DNA of 64,000 nt. Source: JAABQG01 sp963726365. Lineage in GTDB: Bacteria; Pseudomonadota; Gammaproteobacteria; Burkholderiales; Burkholderiaceae_C. The position numbers were made by a program, and so were the translations under genes. The notes under the pieces were generated by a model. The model did not search any database. It was given only the letters and a program-made list of their open reading frames with translations, and was not told where the DNA came from. Positions 8,698-16,212 of the stretch are shown one piece after another; the stretch's first letter is position 1, and every line of letters starts with the position of its first letter. The stretch is taken from NCBI GenBank assembly GCA_963726365.1, contig CAVSCI010000003.1, positions 62,001 through 126,000 of the forward strand. The letters run 5' to 3'.

Positions 8698-9288
8698 ATG
8701 AACCCTCGACGAATCGTCCCTCTTCTGACTGCCGGCGTGTTGCTGGCGGCCGGTTCTGCCCACGCGCAACTCAGTTCGCCCATGCCGGGGGTCAAGCCCA
8801 CGCCGAAGAGTGCTGCACCTGCGCCGGCGGCTGCTACGGGCCCTGCCGGTGCGGCGGCCCTGGGCGTTCCGGCCGGCACAGGCCCCGGCGTGCACAGCCC
8901 CGACAGCCCTTTTGCCCCGCTGGCGCCGCGCGCTGACGTCGTGCCTTGGTCGGTGCTGACCAGCGTGAAGACCAAAACCGAGAAGAACCGCATCCTGCCC
9001 GCGTTCGAGCCCGCACAGTTGATGTTGAACCAGAAGCAGCAGCGCATCCAGGGCTTCATGCTGCCGCTGGACCCGGGTGAGAAGCAGACCCACTTCCTGC
9101 TGAGCTCGGTGCCGCTGAGCTGTGGCTTCTGCGTGCCCGGCGGGCCGGAGAGCATGGTCGAGGTCAAGACCCGGACCCCCGTCAAGGCCACCCTGGAGCC
9201 CGTGGTGGTGGAAGGGCGCTTTCTGGTGCTGGCGGACGACCCCTACGGGCTGTATTACCGGATGACCGATGCGGTGAGCATCAAGTAA
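8698..9288 (+). CDS. Secreted DUF3299-domain protein
   Basis: The 196-residue product has a cleavable signal peptide ending in GSAHAQ, a Pro/Ala-rich linker to about residue 85, and a C-terminal DUF3299-like domain: QQRIQGFMLPLD, HFLLSSVPLSCGFCVPGGPE and VVVEGRFLVLADDPYGLYYR. Two cysteines are close together in SCGFC. The gene follows the small cysteine protein by two bases and closes the ABC exporter operon. DUF3299 proteins recur next to LolD/FtsX-type transporters, in some cases in zinc-linked loci as I recall, which supports a metal-related role. The biochemical function is not known to me. Confidence 0.78.
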   Translation: MNPRRIVPLLTAGVLLAAGSAHAQLSSPMPGVKPTPKSAAPAPAAATGPAGAAALGVPAGTGPGVHSPDSPFAPLAPRADVVPWSVLTSVKTKTEKNRILPAFEPAQLMLNQKQQRIQGFMLPLDPGEKQTHFLLSSVPLSCGFCVPGGPESMVEVKTRTPVKATLEPVVVEGRFLVLADDPYGLYYRMTDAVSIK

Positions 9289-9297
9289 TTCTGGGGA

Positions 9298-9311
9298 TTG
9301 ATGTAAATCAA
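9298..9311 (+). promoter_or_regulatory. FNR/Anr-type box upstream of the HiPIP gene
   Basis: TTGATGTAAATCAA is a perfect match to the FNR consensus TTGAT-N4-ATCAA. AT-rich candidates for a -10 element (AAATAT at 9335, TATACT at 9338) lie 33-36 bases from the box centre, close to the class II activation spacing. It is about 100 bases before the HiPIP start. Confidence 0.7.
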
Positions 9312-9412
9312 GGCCGATCGGCGGACATGCATCAAAATATACTTATCTGTCCGTTGTCCAAGGGGGCCGGTCGGATCACTTCAACTTTTTTTATCACCTC
9401 CAGGAAAATCCC

Positions 9413-9718
9413 ATGAGCAATCGTCGCGAATTCATCGTTCAACTCAGCCTGGGCACGGGTGCCCTGGTCGCCGGTCAAGCCATGGCGCAAGGCGCGCCGG
9501 TGGCGGAAGCCGACGCACAGGCCGTCGCGCTCGGCTACAAGGCCGACACCACCAAGGTCGACGACAAGAAGTTCCCCAAGCACGCCGCCACGCAGAATTG
9601 CGCCAATTGCGCGCTGTTCCAGGGCAAGGCGGGGGACAAGACCGGCGGCTGCCCGCTGTTCGCCGGCAAGACCGTCGCAGCCACCGGCTGGTGCAGCGCC
9701 TGGGCCAAGAAGGCCTGA
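9413..9718 (+). CDS. High-potential iron-sulfur protein (HiPIP)
   Basis: The 101-residue product is a periplasmic [4Fe-4S] electron carrier. A twin-arginine signal (SNRREFIVQLSLGTGAL) exports it after folding. The four cluster cysteines are in NCANCALFQG, GGCPLFAG and GWCSAWAKK, the standard HiPIP pattern. A ribosome-binding site (CCAGGA) precedes the ATG. It has its own promoter region with a perfect FNR-type box and a strong terminator downstream, so it is probably a single-gene unit induced at low oxygen. HiPIPs pass electrons between the bc1 complex and terminal oxidases or reaction centres; no partner gene is in this window. Confidence 0.93.
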   Translation: MSNRREFIVQLSLGTGALVAGQAMAQGAPVAEADAQAVALGYKADTTKVDDKKFPKHAATQNCANCALFQGKAGDKTGGCPLFAGKTVAATGWCSAWAKKA

Positions 9719-9794
9719 TCCACGGCCCTGATCGTTCCAGTGCAGCAGGGCGCCACGTTTTCGTGGCACCTTGCGGACGCTGTGCAGGCCTATT

Positions 9795-9836
9795 GACCTG
9801 AGCACCGCCGCTGGGCGGCCTCAGGTCATTTTTTTC
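9795..9836 (+). terminator. Rho-independent terminator after the HiPIP gene
   Basis: The inverted repeat GACCTGAGCACCGCC / GGCGGCCTCAGGTC is followed by a run of seven T. Confidence 0.85.
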
Positions 9837-9934
9837 TGCCGATTCCGTCGCGCTCGCGTACGCGCCATGGCGCCGTTTGTGCTTCCATGCCCTTGCGCGC
9901 CCCAAGCTGCGCCACAGTGCGGTACAACAGCGTC

Positions 9935-10510
9935 ATGAAAGACAACACTTTGCTCCCTTCCCGCTCTGACCGCCTTCGGACCCTCGGGTCCGCAATGCTG
10001 CTGGCCGCCTTGATGGCTCTCGGCGCCTGTTCCACCGCGCCGCCTGACGGCATCACCGCGGTGACGCCCTTCGACGTGAACCGCTACGCCGGAAAGTGGT
10101 ACGAGATTGCCCGCATGGACCACTCCTTCGAGCGTGGCTTGAGCGAGGTCAGCGCCACCTACCGGCTGCAGCCCGACGGCAGCGTGCAGGTCATCAACCG
10201 CGGCTTCGACAGCGAGCGAAAGGACTGGAAGGAAGCGGTGGGCAAGGCCTTGTTCACCGGCGACACCAACCGGGGTGCCCTGAAGGTCTCGTTCTTCGGC
10301 CCTTTCTATGGCGGCTACAACGTGGCGGCGATGGATCCTTCATACCGCTGGTCCCTGGTGGTGGGGCCTGATCGCGGCTACGTCTGGATCCTGTCGCGCG
10401 ACAGGCAACTCACGCCCGAGGTTCGCGGGCAGGTGCTGGCGCAGGCGCGCAAGCTCGGCATCGACGTGGACCGTCTGATCTGGGTCCCTCAGACGCGCCC
10501 GGACGCGTAG
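9935..10510 (+). CDS. blc: Bacterial lipocalin (Blc-type lipoprotein)
   Basis: The 191-residue outer-membrane lipoprotein has a lipobox (ALGACS) and the lipocalin signature FDVNRYAGKWYEIARMDHSF with the conserved GxW. Further family marks are YRLQPDGSVQVINRG, FFGPFYGGYNVAAMD, and YVWILSR before the C-terminal helix. Blc-type proteins bind lysophospholipids or fatty acids and serve membrane maintenance. The ATG at 9935 gives the right signal peptide; longer upstream readings are unlikely. It is a single gene, separated from the HiPIP unit by a terminator. Confidence 0.92.
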   Translation: MKDNTLLPSRSDRLRTLGSAMLLAALMALGACSTAPPDGITAVTPFDVNRYAGKWYEIARMDHSFERGLSEVSATYRLQPDGSVQVINRGFDSERKDWKEAVGKALFTGDTNRGALKVSFFGPFYGGYNVAAMDPSYRWSLVVGPDRGYVWILSRDRQLTPEVRGQVLAQARKLGIDVDRLIWVPQTRPDA

Positions 10511-10579
10511 GCCACCAGGCCATCAGACCCGTCCGCCTGAAAGGAAGTGTCTGGAGCGGGCGCCGATAATCAACGGCCC

Positions 10580-11539
10580 ATGACGCTCGACCACCCCGTC
10601 CTCTCCTCGCTGCTGCCGGTGGTGTTGCTGATCTTCATCGGCTTCATTGCCGGCAAGGCGAAGCTGATCCGCGGCGAGGCGGTGCGCGACCTGTCGAATC
10701 TGGTGTTCCTGGTGCTGACGCAGGCGCTGCTGTTTCGCACCATGAGCACGGTGCACATCGAACAACTCGACTTCCGTTCCGTCGCGCTGTATTACGCTGT
10801 GGCGGGCGCGCTGTTCATCGCGCTGCTGCTGATCCAGGGGCTGACCAGCCGCTCCGCCGTGCTGGCGCTGGCGGCGATCTTCAGCAACACGCTGATGATC
10901 GGCGTGCCGTTGATCGGGCTGGCCTACGGTGAGGCCGGCCTGGTGCAATTGTTCGCGCTGATCTCGATGCACGCACTGGTGCTGCTGACCCTTGCGACGG
11001 TCGTGCTGGAACTGCTGGTGGCGCAAGAAAACGCGCGCTCGGGCAAGGCGGCGCCGCGTCACATGCTGGTCACCGTGGGGCAGGCGGTGAAGAACGCCAT
11101 CATTCATCCGGTGCCCCTGCCCATCATCGCCGGCCTGCTTTATGCGCAGACCGGATGGGGCCTGCATCCGGTGGTGGAGCGACCCCTCAAGCTGTTGGGC
11201 GATGCCTTCGGCCCGGTGGCGCTGGTGCTGGTGGGTGTGACGCTGGCGCAGGCGGCGATCGGCGCGCAGCTCAAGGGCGCGCTGGGGATCTCGCTGATCA
11301 AGACGGTGCTGCATCCGGTACTGATGGTCGCGGCCGGCTGGCTGGCCGGCCTGCGTGGCATGCCGCTGGCGGTGATGGTGGTGGCCGCGTCGCTGCCGGT
11401 GGGCGCCAACGTGTTCTTGTTCTCGCAGCGCTACCGCAAGGCCGAGGACCTGGTCACGGCCAGCGTGGCCGTCTCGACCGCGCTGGCGCTGGTCAGCGTG
11501 AGCCTGGTGATGGCGGTTTTGCCGAAACTGCCCGGCTGA
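10580..11539 (+). CDS. AEC-family (auxin efflux carrier-like) transporter
   Basis: The 319-residue integral membrane protein has about ten hydrophobic segments in two five-helix halves, typical of the AEC/bile acid-like transporter fold. Marks are LLPVVLLIFIGFIAGK at the N-terminus, SNTLMIGVPLIGLAYGE with the conserved asparagine and proline, and ASLPVGANVFLFSQRY in the second half. Bacterial members move malate, malonate or other organic acids, or unknown solutes; nothing here identifies the substrate. Its stop is directly next to the stop of pdxH on the other strand, so the two are convergent without an obvious terminator. Confidence 0.87.
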   Translation: MTLDHPVLSSLLPVVLLIFIGFIAGKAKLIRGEAVRDLSNLVFLVLTQALLFRTMSTVHIEQLDFRSVALYYAVAGALFIALLLIQGLTSRSAVLALAAIFSNTLMIGVPLIGLAYGEAGLVQLFALISMHALVLLTLATVVLELLVAQENARSGKAAPRHMLVTVGQAVKNAIIHPVPLPIIAGLLYAQTGWGLHPVVERPLKLLGDAFGPVALVLVGVTLAQAAIGAQLKGALGISLIKTVLHPVLMVAAGWLAGLRGMPLAVMVVAASLPVGANVFLFSQRYRKAEDLVTASVAVSTALALVSVSLVMAVLPKLPG

Positions 11540-12175
11540 TCAGGGCGCCAGCCGCTCGCGCGTCCAGGCCCCGTCTTTTTCCAGCCGGTAGCGCAGCCGG
11601 TCGTGCAGTCGGCTCTTGCGGCCCTGCCAGAACTGCCAGGTGTCGGGCCTGAGCCGGTAGCCGCCCCAGTGCGGCGGGCGTGGCGGGTTGAGCAGGAATC
11701 TGGCGCCGTATTTCGCCGCCGCCGTCACCAGCACCGTGCGGTCGGGGATGACCTGGCTCTGCGGGCTGGCCCAGGCGCCGATGCGCGAGTCCAGCGGGCG
11801 GGTGTGAAAGTAGGTGTCGCTTTCTTCGTCGCTGACCTTTTCCACCAGGCCCTCGATGCGCACCACGCGCTCCAGCTCGACCCAGTGAAACTGCAGCGCC
11901 GCATAGGGGTTGCCGGCCAGTTCCAGGCCCTTCTGGCTCTCGTAGTTGGTGTACCAGACGATGCCGCGTGCGTCATAGCCCTTGATCAGCACCACGCGCG
12001 TGCTCGGGCGCAGGTTGCCGGCCACGGTGGCCACGGTCATGGCGTTGGGCTCGGGGACCTCGGAGGCGATGGCTTCGGTCAGCCATTGGTCAAACTGCTG
12101 CAGCGGGTCGGCGTGCGAGTGCGATTCGCTCAGCTCGGCCTTTTCGTAGCTCTTGCGGATGTCGGCGATGTTCAT
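11540..12175 (-). CDS. pdxH: Pyridoxamine/pyridoxine 5'-phosphate oxidase
   Basis: The 211-residue FMN enzyme makes pyridoxal 5'-phosphate from the pyridoxamine or pyridoxine phosphate. Marks are MNIADIRKSYEKAELSE, PNAMTVATVAG, RVVLIKGYDARGIVWYTNY (FMN site), YAALQFHWVELERVVRIEG and the C-terminal WGGYRLRPDTWQFWQG and RLHDRLRY. Length and start match the family. It lies 46 bases after the ChaC-like gene on the same strand and may share its transcript. Confidence 0.95.
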   Translation of the reverse strand: MNIADIRKSYEKAELSESHSHADPLQQFDQWLTEAIASEVPEPNAMTVATVAGNLRPSTRVVLIKGYDARGIVWYTNYESQKGLELAGNPYAALQFHWVELERVVRIEGLVEKVSDEESDTYFHTRPLDSRIGAWASPQSQVIPDRTVLVTAAAKYGARFLLNPPRPPHWGGYRLRPDTWQFWQGRKSRLHDRLRYRLEKDGAWTRERLAP

Positions 12176-12221
12176 GCTGTCAGTATAGGCAGGGCCCTGG
12201 CGGGCTTGGGGTACGGGGGCT

Positions 12222-12842
12222 TCAGTCGCCAGCCAGGTCCAGCAGGCGGCCCAGGGCGCGGTCGTCAATGCCGTGCTGGCGCAGTGCCTCGTGCGTCTGG
12301 CGGGCATAGTCCAGCGTGCTGCCATAGCGTCCGCGGGAGTGGCGGAAGATCTCGCGCAACTGCTGCGGGTGAAGGTCGCCAGTGAAATTCGGGCTGCGCC
12401 GCGACAAGGTGAAGGCCAGCGCCCTCACCGTGCCATGCGGCGTGGCGCAGGGCAGCCAGCGCGGGTCATAGACGCCCGTAGGCATCTCGCGCGCCCACAG
12501 CGCCTCCAGCGCTGCCTCCGAGTGTCGATGCGGCACGCGGAACACCAGCCCCGAGCAGCTGCCGCCAGGCAGCAAGGCGAAGACCAGGCCCGGCCGCTCG
12601 GGCGTGCCGCGGTTGATGCGGCTCCACATCTTCAGCGCACGGTGCCAGCCGTGCACGCGCGTGGCATGGCGCTCGGTGGATTCAAAGTCGGGGCGCCAGA
12701 TCAGCGACGCATAGCCGAAGATCCAGAGGTCGGCGTGACTGCCGCCATGGGCCGGCTGGCGGGCCCACTGTGCGCGCACCCGTTCCAGCAGGGGCGCCGG
12801 ATCGCGCAGGATCGGCACGGGCGCGCTGTCAGGCTGTGTCAT
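12222..12842 (-). CDS. ChaC-like gamma-glutamylcyclotransferase
   Basis: The 206-residue cytosolic enzyme has the ChaC phosphate-type loop WIFGYASLIWRPDF (family FGYGSLIW) and the later marks RVHGWHRALKMWS, GLVFALLPGG and ALAFTLSRRSPNF. ChaC enzymes cleave the gamma-glutamyl bond of glutathione or gamma-glutamyl amino acids to 5-oxoproline. It is divergent from the OmpA-like gene across 44 bases and upstream of pdxH. A gamma-glutamyltransferase is also in the window (51584-53422), but the two are not linked. Confidence 0.88.
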   Translation of the reverse strand: MTQPDSAPVPILRDPAPLLERVRAQWARQPAHGGSHADLWIFGYASLIWRPDFESTERHATRVHGWHRALKMWSRINRGTPERPGLVFALLPGGSCSGLVFRVPHRHSEAALEALWAREMPTGVYDPRWLPCATPHGTVRALAFTLSRRSPNFTGDLHPQQLREIFRHSRGRYGSTLDYARQTHEALRQHGIDDRALGRLLDLAGD

Positions 12843-12886
12843 GTGCGCACTTTACAATCGCTTCTACTATTTTTGGAGCTTGCGCA

Positions 12887-13372
12887 ATGTTTTCTTCCGA
12901 CGACGACAACCAGGGACTGGTTCTGGGGGTGCTTTTTGGCGTGATCGCGCTGGTGATTTCGCTGGTGATCGGGATCAGCATTTACACACGCAACCTGGTG
13001 CCCGCCCCGAACGCGCCGTCCGTCACCGTGGTGGTGCTTGAGAAAGTGGCCACGGTCAAGGTCGAGAATGGCGTGGTGAAGTTCTATTTCGTCGTGGGCA
13101 AGGCCGATGTGGCGCCCGAAGCGGCGCAGGCGCTGGTGGAGGTGGTGAAGGCCGTGGCCGCCGGCAAGATGGCCGTGATCAGCGGTTTCCATGACGCCTC
13201 CGGCGACCCCGAAAAGAACGCTGAACTGGCCAAACAGCGCGCACTGGCCGTTCGCGCCGTTCTGGTGACCCAAGGCGTGGCCGAAGACAAGGTCGAGCTC
13301 AAGAAGCCCGAACAGACGCTGGCCTCCGGCCCTGCCGCCGAAGCCCGCCGGGTGGAAGTGACGCTGAAGTAA
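12887..13372 (+). CDS. Inner-membrane-anchored OmpA/MotB-like domain protein
   Basis: The 161-residue protein has one N-terminal membrane helix (LVLGVLFGVIALVISLVIGI) and a periplasmic domain resembling OmpA C-terminal domains: VVKFYFVVGKADVAPEAAQAL, then ISGFHDASGDPEKNAELAKQ and RALAVRAVLVTQGV. The aspartate and arginine that hold diaminopimelate are suggested by HDASGD and AKQRA, so it may grip peptidoglycan. There is no beta-barrel. It is transcribed alone and ends at a strong terminator. Function is inferred from the domain only. Confidence 0.78.
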   Translation: MFSSDDDNQGLVLGVLFGVIALVISLVIGISIYTRNLVPAPNAPSVTVVVLEKVATVKVENGVVKFYFVVGKADVAPEAAQALVEVVKAVAAGKMAVISGFHDASGDPEKNAELAKQRALAVRAVLVTQGVAEDKVELKKPEQTLASGPAAEARRVEVTLK

Positions 13373-13397
13373 GCCGTGGCAGACCCTGCCTTACAAG

Positions 13398-13424
13398 AAA
13401 GCCCGGGTTACCCGGGCTTTTTTT
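13398..13424 (+). terminator. Rho-independent terminator after the OmpA-like gene
   Basis: The perfect 10-bp stem AAAGCCCGGG / CCCGGGCTTT with loop TTA is followed by four more T. Confidence 0.9.
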
Positions 13425-13430
13425 CGTCAA

Positions 13431-13481
13431 AGTGGCCTCAGCCCAACGTCGATGGGCCATTTCCTGCTTCGAAAAAAGGAG
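13431..13481 (+). repeat. Dispersed 51-bp element, copy 4 (intergenic)
   Basis: The copy contains AGTGGCC, GCCCAACGTC, GATGGGCCATT and TGCTTCGAAAAAAGGAG at the family spacing. It lies between the terminator of the OmpA-like gene and the 3' end of the NiCoT gene. Confidence 0.7.
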
Positions 13482-13507
13482 TGTTTTCGAGCGGCCGGAG
13501 CCGATCT

Positions 13508-14320
13508 TCAGGCGGCCGCCGAGGGGCGTCGCGCCAACCGCATCGCGGCCAGGAAGCTCAGGGCAATGACGGCCACCAGCGCAGCGCCAAATTGCAGCTC
13601 CCGGCCCTCGCTCCATGCATCCACGTCCGGCAGCAGCAGCTTGGCCGCGCCGAATCCCGCCACCAGCAAGCTGACGCCGGCGACCACCAGTCCCATGACG
13701 CGGGATGCGATCCGCGCAGTCTGGTCGGCGCGCCCAATCAACCGTGCGATCCACAGGCCGTTGATGCCGTCGGTCACCAGCATGCCCAGCATGAACAGCA
13801 GCGCCAGCACCAGCGCGTGCTGCCAGCCGCCGAACTGCGTGGCCGTCAGCGCGAAGAAGGCGGCCTGCGAGAGTGTGTCGAAGGACAGCGCAAACAGCGC
13901 GCCCACCAGTGCCACGGCCACCGGGTTCGAGACATGCCGCAGGCTGCCCAGCAGGCGGCCCTTGACGCCCACCGGTTGCACCACCTGATCCGGGCCGGTG
14001 CGCAGCACCGCGGCCAGGTTCAGCATGCCCAGCGCGGCCAGAAACCCGATCGAAATCAGCGCCCCCAGCGTGCCAAACCACTCGGGCACCGCCCAGTGGC
14101 CCGCTGCCGCCGAGACAGCCATCGCGATCACCGCGACTACGGCGCCGTGGCCCAGCGAGAACAACAGGCCGCAATAGCGGGCCATTCCCGGGCGCACGCG
14201 ACTGTTGTGGCGGGTCAAACCATCGATGGTGGCCAGATGGTCGGCGTCGAAGCCGTGCTTCATGCCGAGCACGAAGGTCAGGAGCAGCAGCGAGAGCCAG
14301 TCGGCGGGCAGGGCTTGCAT
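13508..14320 (-). CDS. NiCoT-family nickel/cobalt permease
   Basis: The 270-residue membrane protein carries the NiCoT signature GMKHGFDADHLATIDG in the second helix region, plus the family blocks FSLGHGAVV and FALSFDTLSQ. Such permeases import Ni2+ or Co2+ with high affinity. A NikR-like operator lies 7-33 bases before its start codon and nikR is the next gene upstream, so nickel is the likely substrate and repression by Ni-NikR the likely control. No nickel enzyme such as urease or hydrogenase is in this window; gloA is a possible local consumer. Confidence 0.92.
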   Translation of the reverse strand: MQALPADWLSLLLLTFVLGMKHGFDADHLATIDGLTRHNSRVRPGMARYCGLLFSLGHGAVVAVIAMAVSAAAGHWAVPEWFGTLGALISIGFLAALGMLNLAAVLRTGPDQVVQPVGVKGRLLGSLRHVSNPVAVALVGALFALSFDTLSQAAFFALTATQFGGWQHALVLALLFMLGMLVTDGINGLWIARLIGRADQTARIASRVMGLVVAGVSLLVAGFGAAKLLLPDVDAWSEGRELQFGAALVAVIALSFLAAMRLARRPSAAA

Positions 14321-14326
14321 GGCGAC

Positions 14327-14353
14327 GTATGAGTGATCTGAAAATCATCATAC
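14327..14353 (-). promoter_or_regulatory. NikR-like operator
   Basis: GTATGA and TCATAC half-sites face each other 15 bases apart, just before the NiCoT start. The Escherichia coli NikR site is GTATGA-N16-TCATAC, so this is one base short. Given the frameshifts elsewhere, the missing base could be a sequencing error. Confidence 0.75.
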
Positions 14354-14407
14354 ACGCGGTCGCTCACTTGGCGGACGAGGCGACGTGGGTCGGGACGAGG
14401 CGTGCGT

Positions 14408-14872
14408 TCAGCGCGCCGGGCGGTAGTGGATGTGCGGCGCGCCGTGGGCGTCGTGCGCGTGGTGGTGCTCGGCCTCCAGCGCGATCACGTTCAGCTGCCC
14501 ATGGCGCACGCCGCTCTCGGCCATCAGCGCGTCGGCAAACTGCCGCACCTGCGCGGTTGGGCCCTTGAGGATGACCGACTCCAGGCAGTTTTCGTGATCC
14601 AGGTGGCTGTGCAGGGCCGCCACGGTCAGGTCGTGGTGTTCGTGCTGCAGGCCGGTCAGGCGCTCGGCCAGATCGCGCTGGTGGTGGTTGAACACGTAGG
14701 ACAGGTTGGCCACGCAATGGCCTGACGGCGGGTCGCGCTGGCGGTCGCCTTCGATGGCGCCGCGAATCAGATCGCGCACGGCCTCCGAGCGGTTGCTGTA
14801 GCCGCGCGCGGCGATCAGCGCATCGAACTGCGTGGCCAGCGCTTCGTCCAGCGAGATCGTGAAGCGTTCCAC
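14408..14872 (-). CDS. nikR: Nickel-responsive regulator NikR
   Basis: The 154-residue protein has a ribbon-helix-helix DNA-binding N-terminus (MERFTISLDEALATQFDALI, then RGYSNRSEAVRDLIR) and an ACT-like nickel-binding domain with the ligand motif HSHLDHENCLESVI. This matches the His-x-His-x5-Cys arrangement of E. coli NikR. The C-terminus adds a His-rich tail (EHHHAHDAHGAPHIH) that may bind more metal. It sits between gloA (9 bases upstream) and the NiCoT gene, whose promoter carries a NikR-like box. Confidence 0.95.
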   Translation of the reverse strand: MERFTISLDEALATQFDALIAARGYSNRSEAVRDLIRGAIEGDRQRDPPSGHCVANLSYVFNHHQRDLAERLTGLQHEHHDLTVAALHSHLDHENCLESVILKGPTAQVRQFADALMAESGVRHGQLNVIALEAEHHHAHDAHGAPHIHYRPAR

Positions 14873-14881
14873 GGCGCGTCC

Positions 14882-15296
14882 TCAGCGCAGGCCGCCGCCG
14901 GCCGCTTCGCTGGCGCGCTGGATCAGCTCGATCTTGTAGCCGTCGGGGTCGGTGACGAAGGCGATCACCGTGGTGCCGCCCTTGACCGGACCGGGCTCGC
15001 GCGTCACGTTGCCGCCGGCGGCCTTGATCTTCTCGACCGACGCGTAGACGTCGGGCACGCCCAGCGCGATGTGGCCGTAGGCGGTGCCAATCTCGTAGCT
15101 CTCCACGCCCCAGTTGTACGTGAGCTCGATCTCGGCCTGGCCAGGGTTGCCGCCGTCGAAGCCCAGGAAGGCCAGCGAATACTTGTACTCCGGGTTCTCG
15201 GACTGGCGCAGCAGCGTCATGCCGAGCACCTTGGGTGTAGAAGTCGATGGCGCGCTGCAGGTTGCCGACGCGCAGCATGGTGTGAAGGAAACGCAT
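14882..15296 (-). CDS. gloA: Lactoylglutathione lyase (glyoxalase I), frameshifted
   Basis: The product of about 137 residues converts the methylglyoxal-glutathione hemithioacetal to lactoylglutathione. It starts MRFLHTMLRVGNLQRAIDFY; an extra base in a GGG run near 15233 breaks the frame. Removing it gives VLGMTLLRQSENPEYKYSLA and then the rest of the enzyme. The four metal ligands expected from E. coli GloA are visible: His in MRFLH, Glu in AEIELTYN, His in AYGHIALGV and Glu in YKIELIQ. The E. coli enzyme is nickel-activated, which makes its position directly before nikR and a nickel permease gene meaningful. Confidence 0.9.
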
Positions 15297-15327
15297 GGAC
15301 TGGCCTTTCTGTTGAATGGCTTGAAGT

Positions 15328-15897
15328 CTATTCGGTCGCGCCGCCCGGCGGCTTGTGGTGCACGTCGAACACCAGGCAGGTGGTGGTGGCGTGCGCGTAG
15401 AGCGTGCCGTCGGGGCCGACCAGGCGCGCATCGGCGGTGGCGAGCTGGCGGCCGCAATGGATCACCCGGCCCTCGGCGCGCACGCGCGGCACCTTGAGCG
15501 TGAGCGCGCGCACGATGTTCACGCTGAGTTCGGCCGTGGTGTAGCCGCGCCCCGGCGGCATCATGGTGTGCACGGCGCAGCCCAGCGCCGAGTCGAGCAG
15601 GGTGGCGAACCAGCCACCATGCACGCTGCCCAGCGGGTTGAAATGTGGCAGGCCGGGCGTGCCCTGGAACACCGCGTGTCCCTTTTCGACATGGACGATC
15701 GTGAAGTCCAGCGTCTTGGCGATATGCGGATAGGGAATCTCGCCGCGCAGCATCGCCTGCATGATCTCCAGCCCGGTCTTGCCGGCGATCTGCTCGGGGC
15801 TGGCGAGTCCGGGGCCGGGGCCGGCGTCCATGCGTTTGCGCACGGCGGCTTCATCGGCCAGCCATTGTTCGAGGTGGTTGTGGGGCGGGTGCGTCAT
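15328..15897 (-). CDS. PaaI-type hotdog thioesterase
   Basis: The 189-residue protein has a long N-terminal part (QWLADEAAVRKRMDAG) and a hotdog domain with GSVHGGWFATLLDSALGCAV, the PaaI/YdiI-type catalytic helix, then GYTTAELSVNIVRALT and AHATTTCLVFD. It probably hydrolyses an aromatic or medium-chain acyl-CoA. The start at 15897 follows a usable purine-rich site; longer upstream reading is C-rich and unlikely. It is 31 bases before gloA on the same strand. The substrate cannot be set from sequence. Confidence 0.85.
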   Translation of the reverse strand: MTHPPHNHLEQWLADEAAVRKRMDAGPGPGLASPEQIAGKTGLEIMQAMLRGEIPYPHIAKTLDFTIVHVEKGHAVFQGTPGLPHFNPLGSVHGGWFATLLDSALGCAVHTMMPPGRGYTTAELSVNIVRALTLKVPRVRAEGRVIHCGRQLATADARLVGPDGTLYAHATTTCLVFDVHHKPPGGATE

Positions 15898-16212
15898 GGT
15901 CTTTCCGGAATCGATTGAATTGCAGATGCAATGATTGTAGCTGCAATCAAAAAATGACAAAAAAGCATATAAACGACCAAAGCCCTCCCCCCTCCTCTGT
16001 GCTGCGCCCCCCCCCTCCGCCCGGCTTCCCCCTGGCGGTTGCGCGGCGCTGATTCTTTCTGGATCAGGCGCGGCGGGCGGCCGGCGTTGGCGTGACAATA
16101 CTTTCAAAGACGATAAAGCGAGGTTCTGGACACCCCGGCGGGGACCCCCCCCCCCCCGCTAAAAACTGTTTTCCCCTGTAAGATACAAGCCCCCCTTTTC
16201 TTTTCCAACGGA
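15898..16212 (-). other. Intergenic region with long poly-C tracts
   Basis: No gene is visible. The 13-base C run at 16145-16157 and further C runs at 15988, 16010 and 16222 are out of character with the rest of the window. Together with the many frameshifts in the adjacent regulator gene they suggest a low-quality stretch of sequence. The part before the thioesterase (15900-15975) is AT-rich and probably holds its promoter. Confidence 0.5.

Noticed and set aside
16145..16157. Poly-C tract as a phase-variation switch
   Set aside because: It lies outside any gene start, in a stretch with many other signs of poor sequence, so a switch is not supported.
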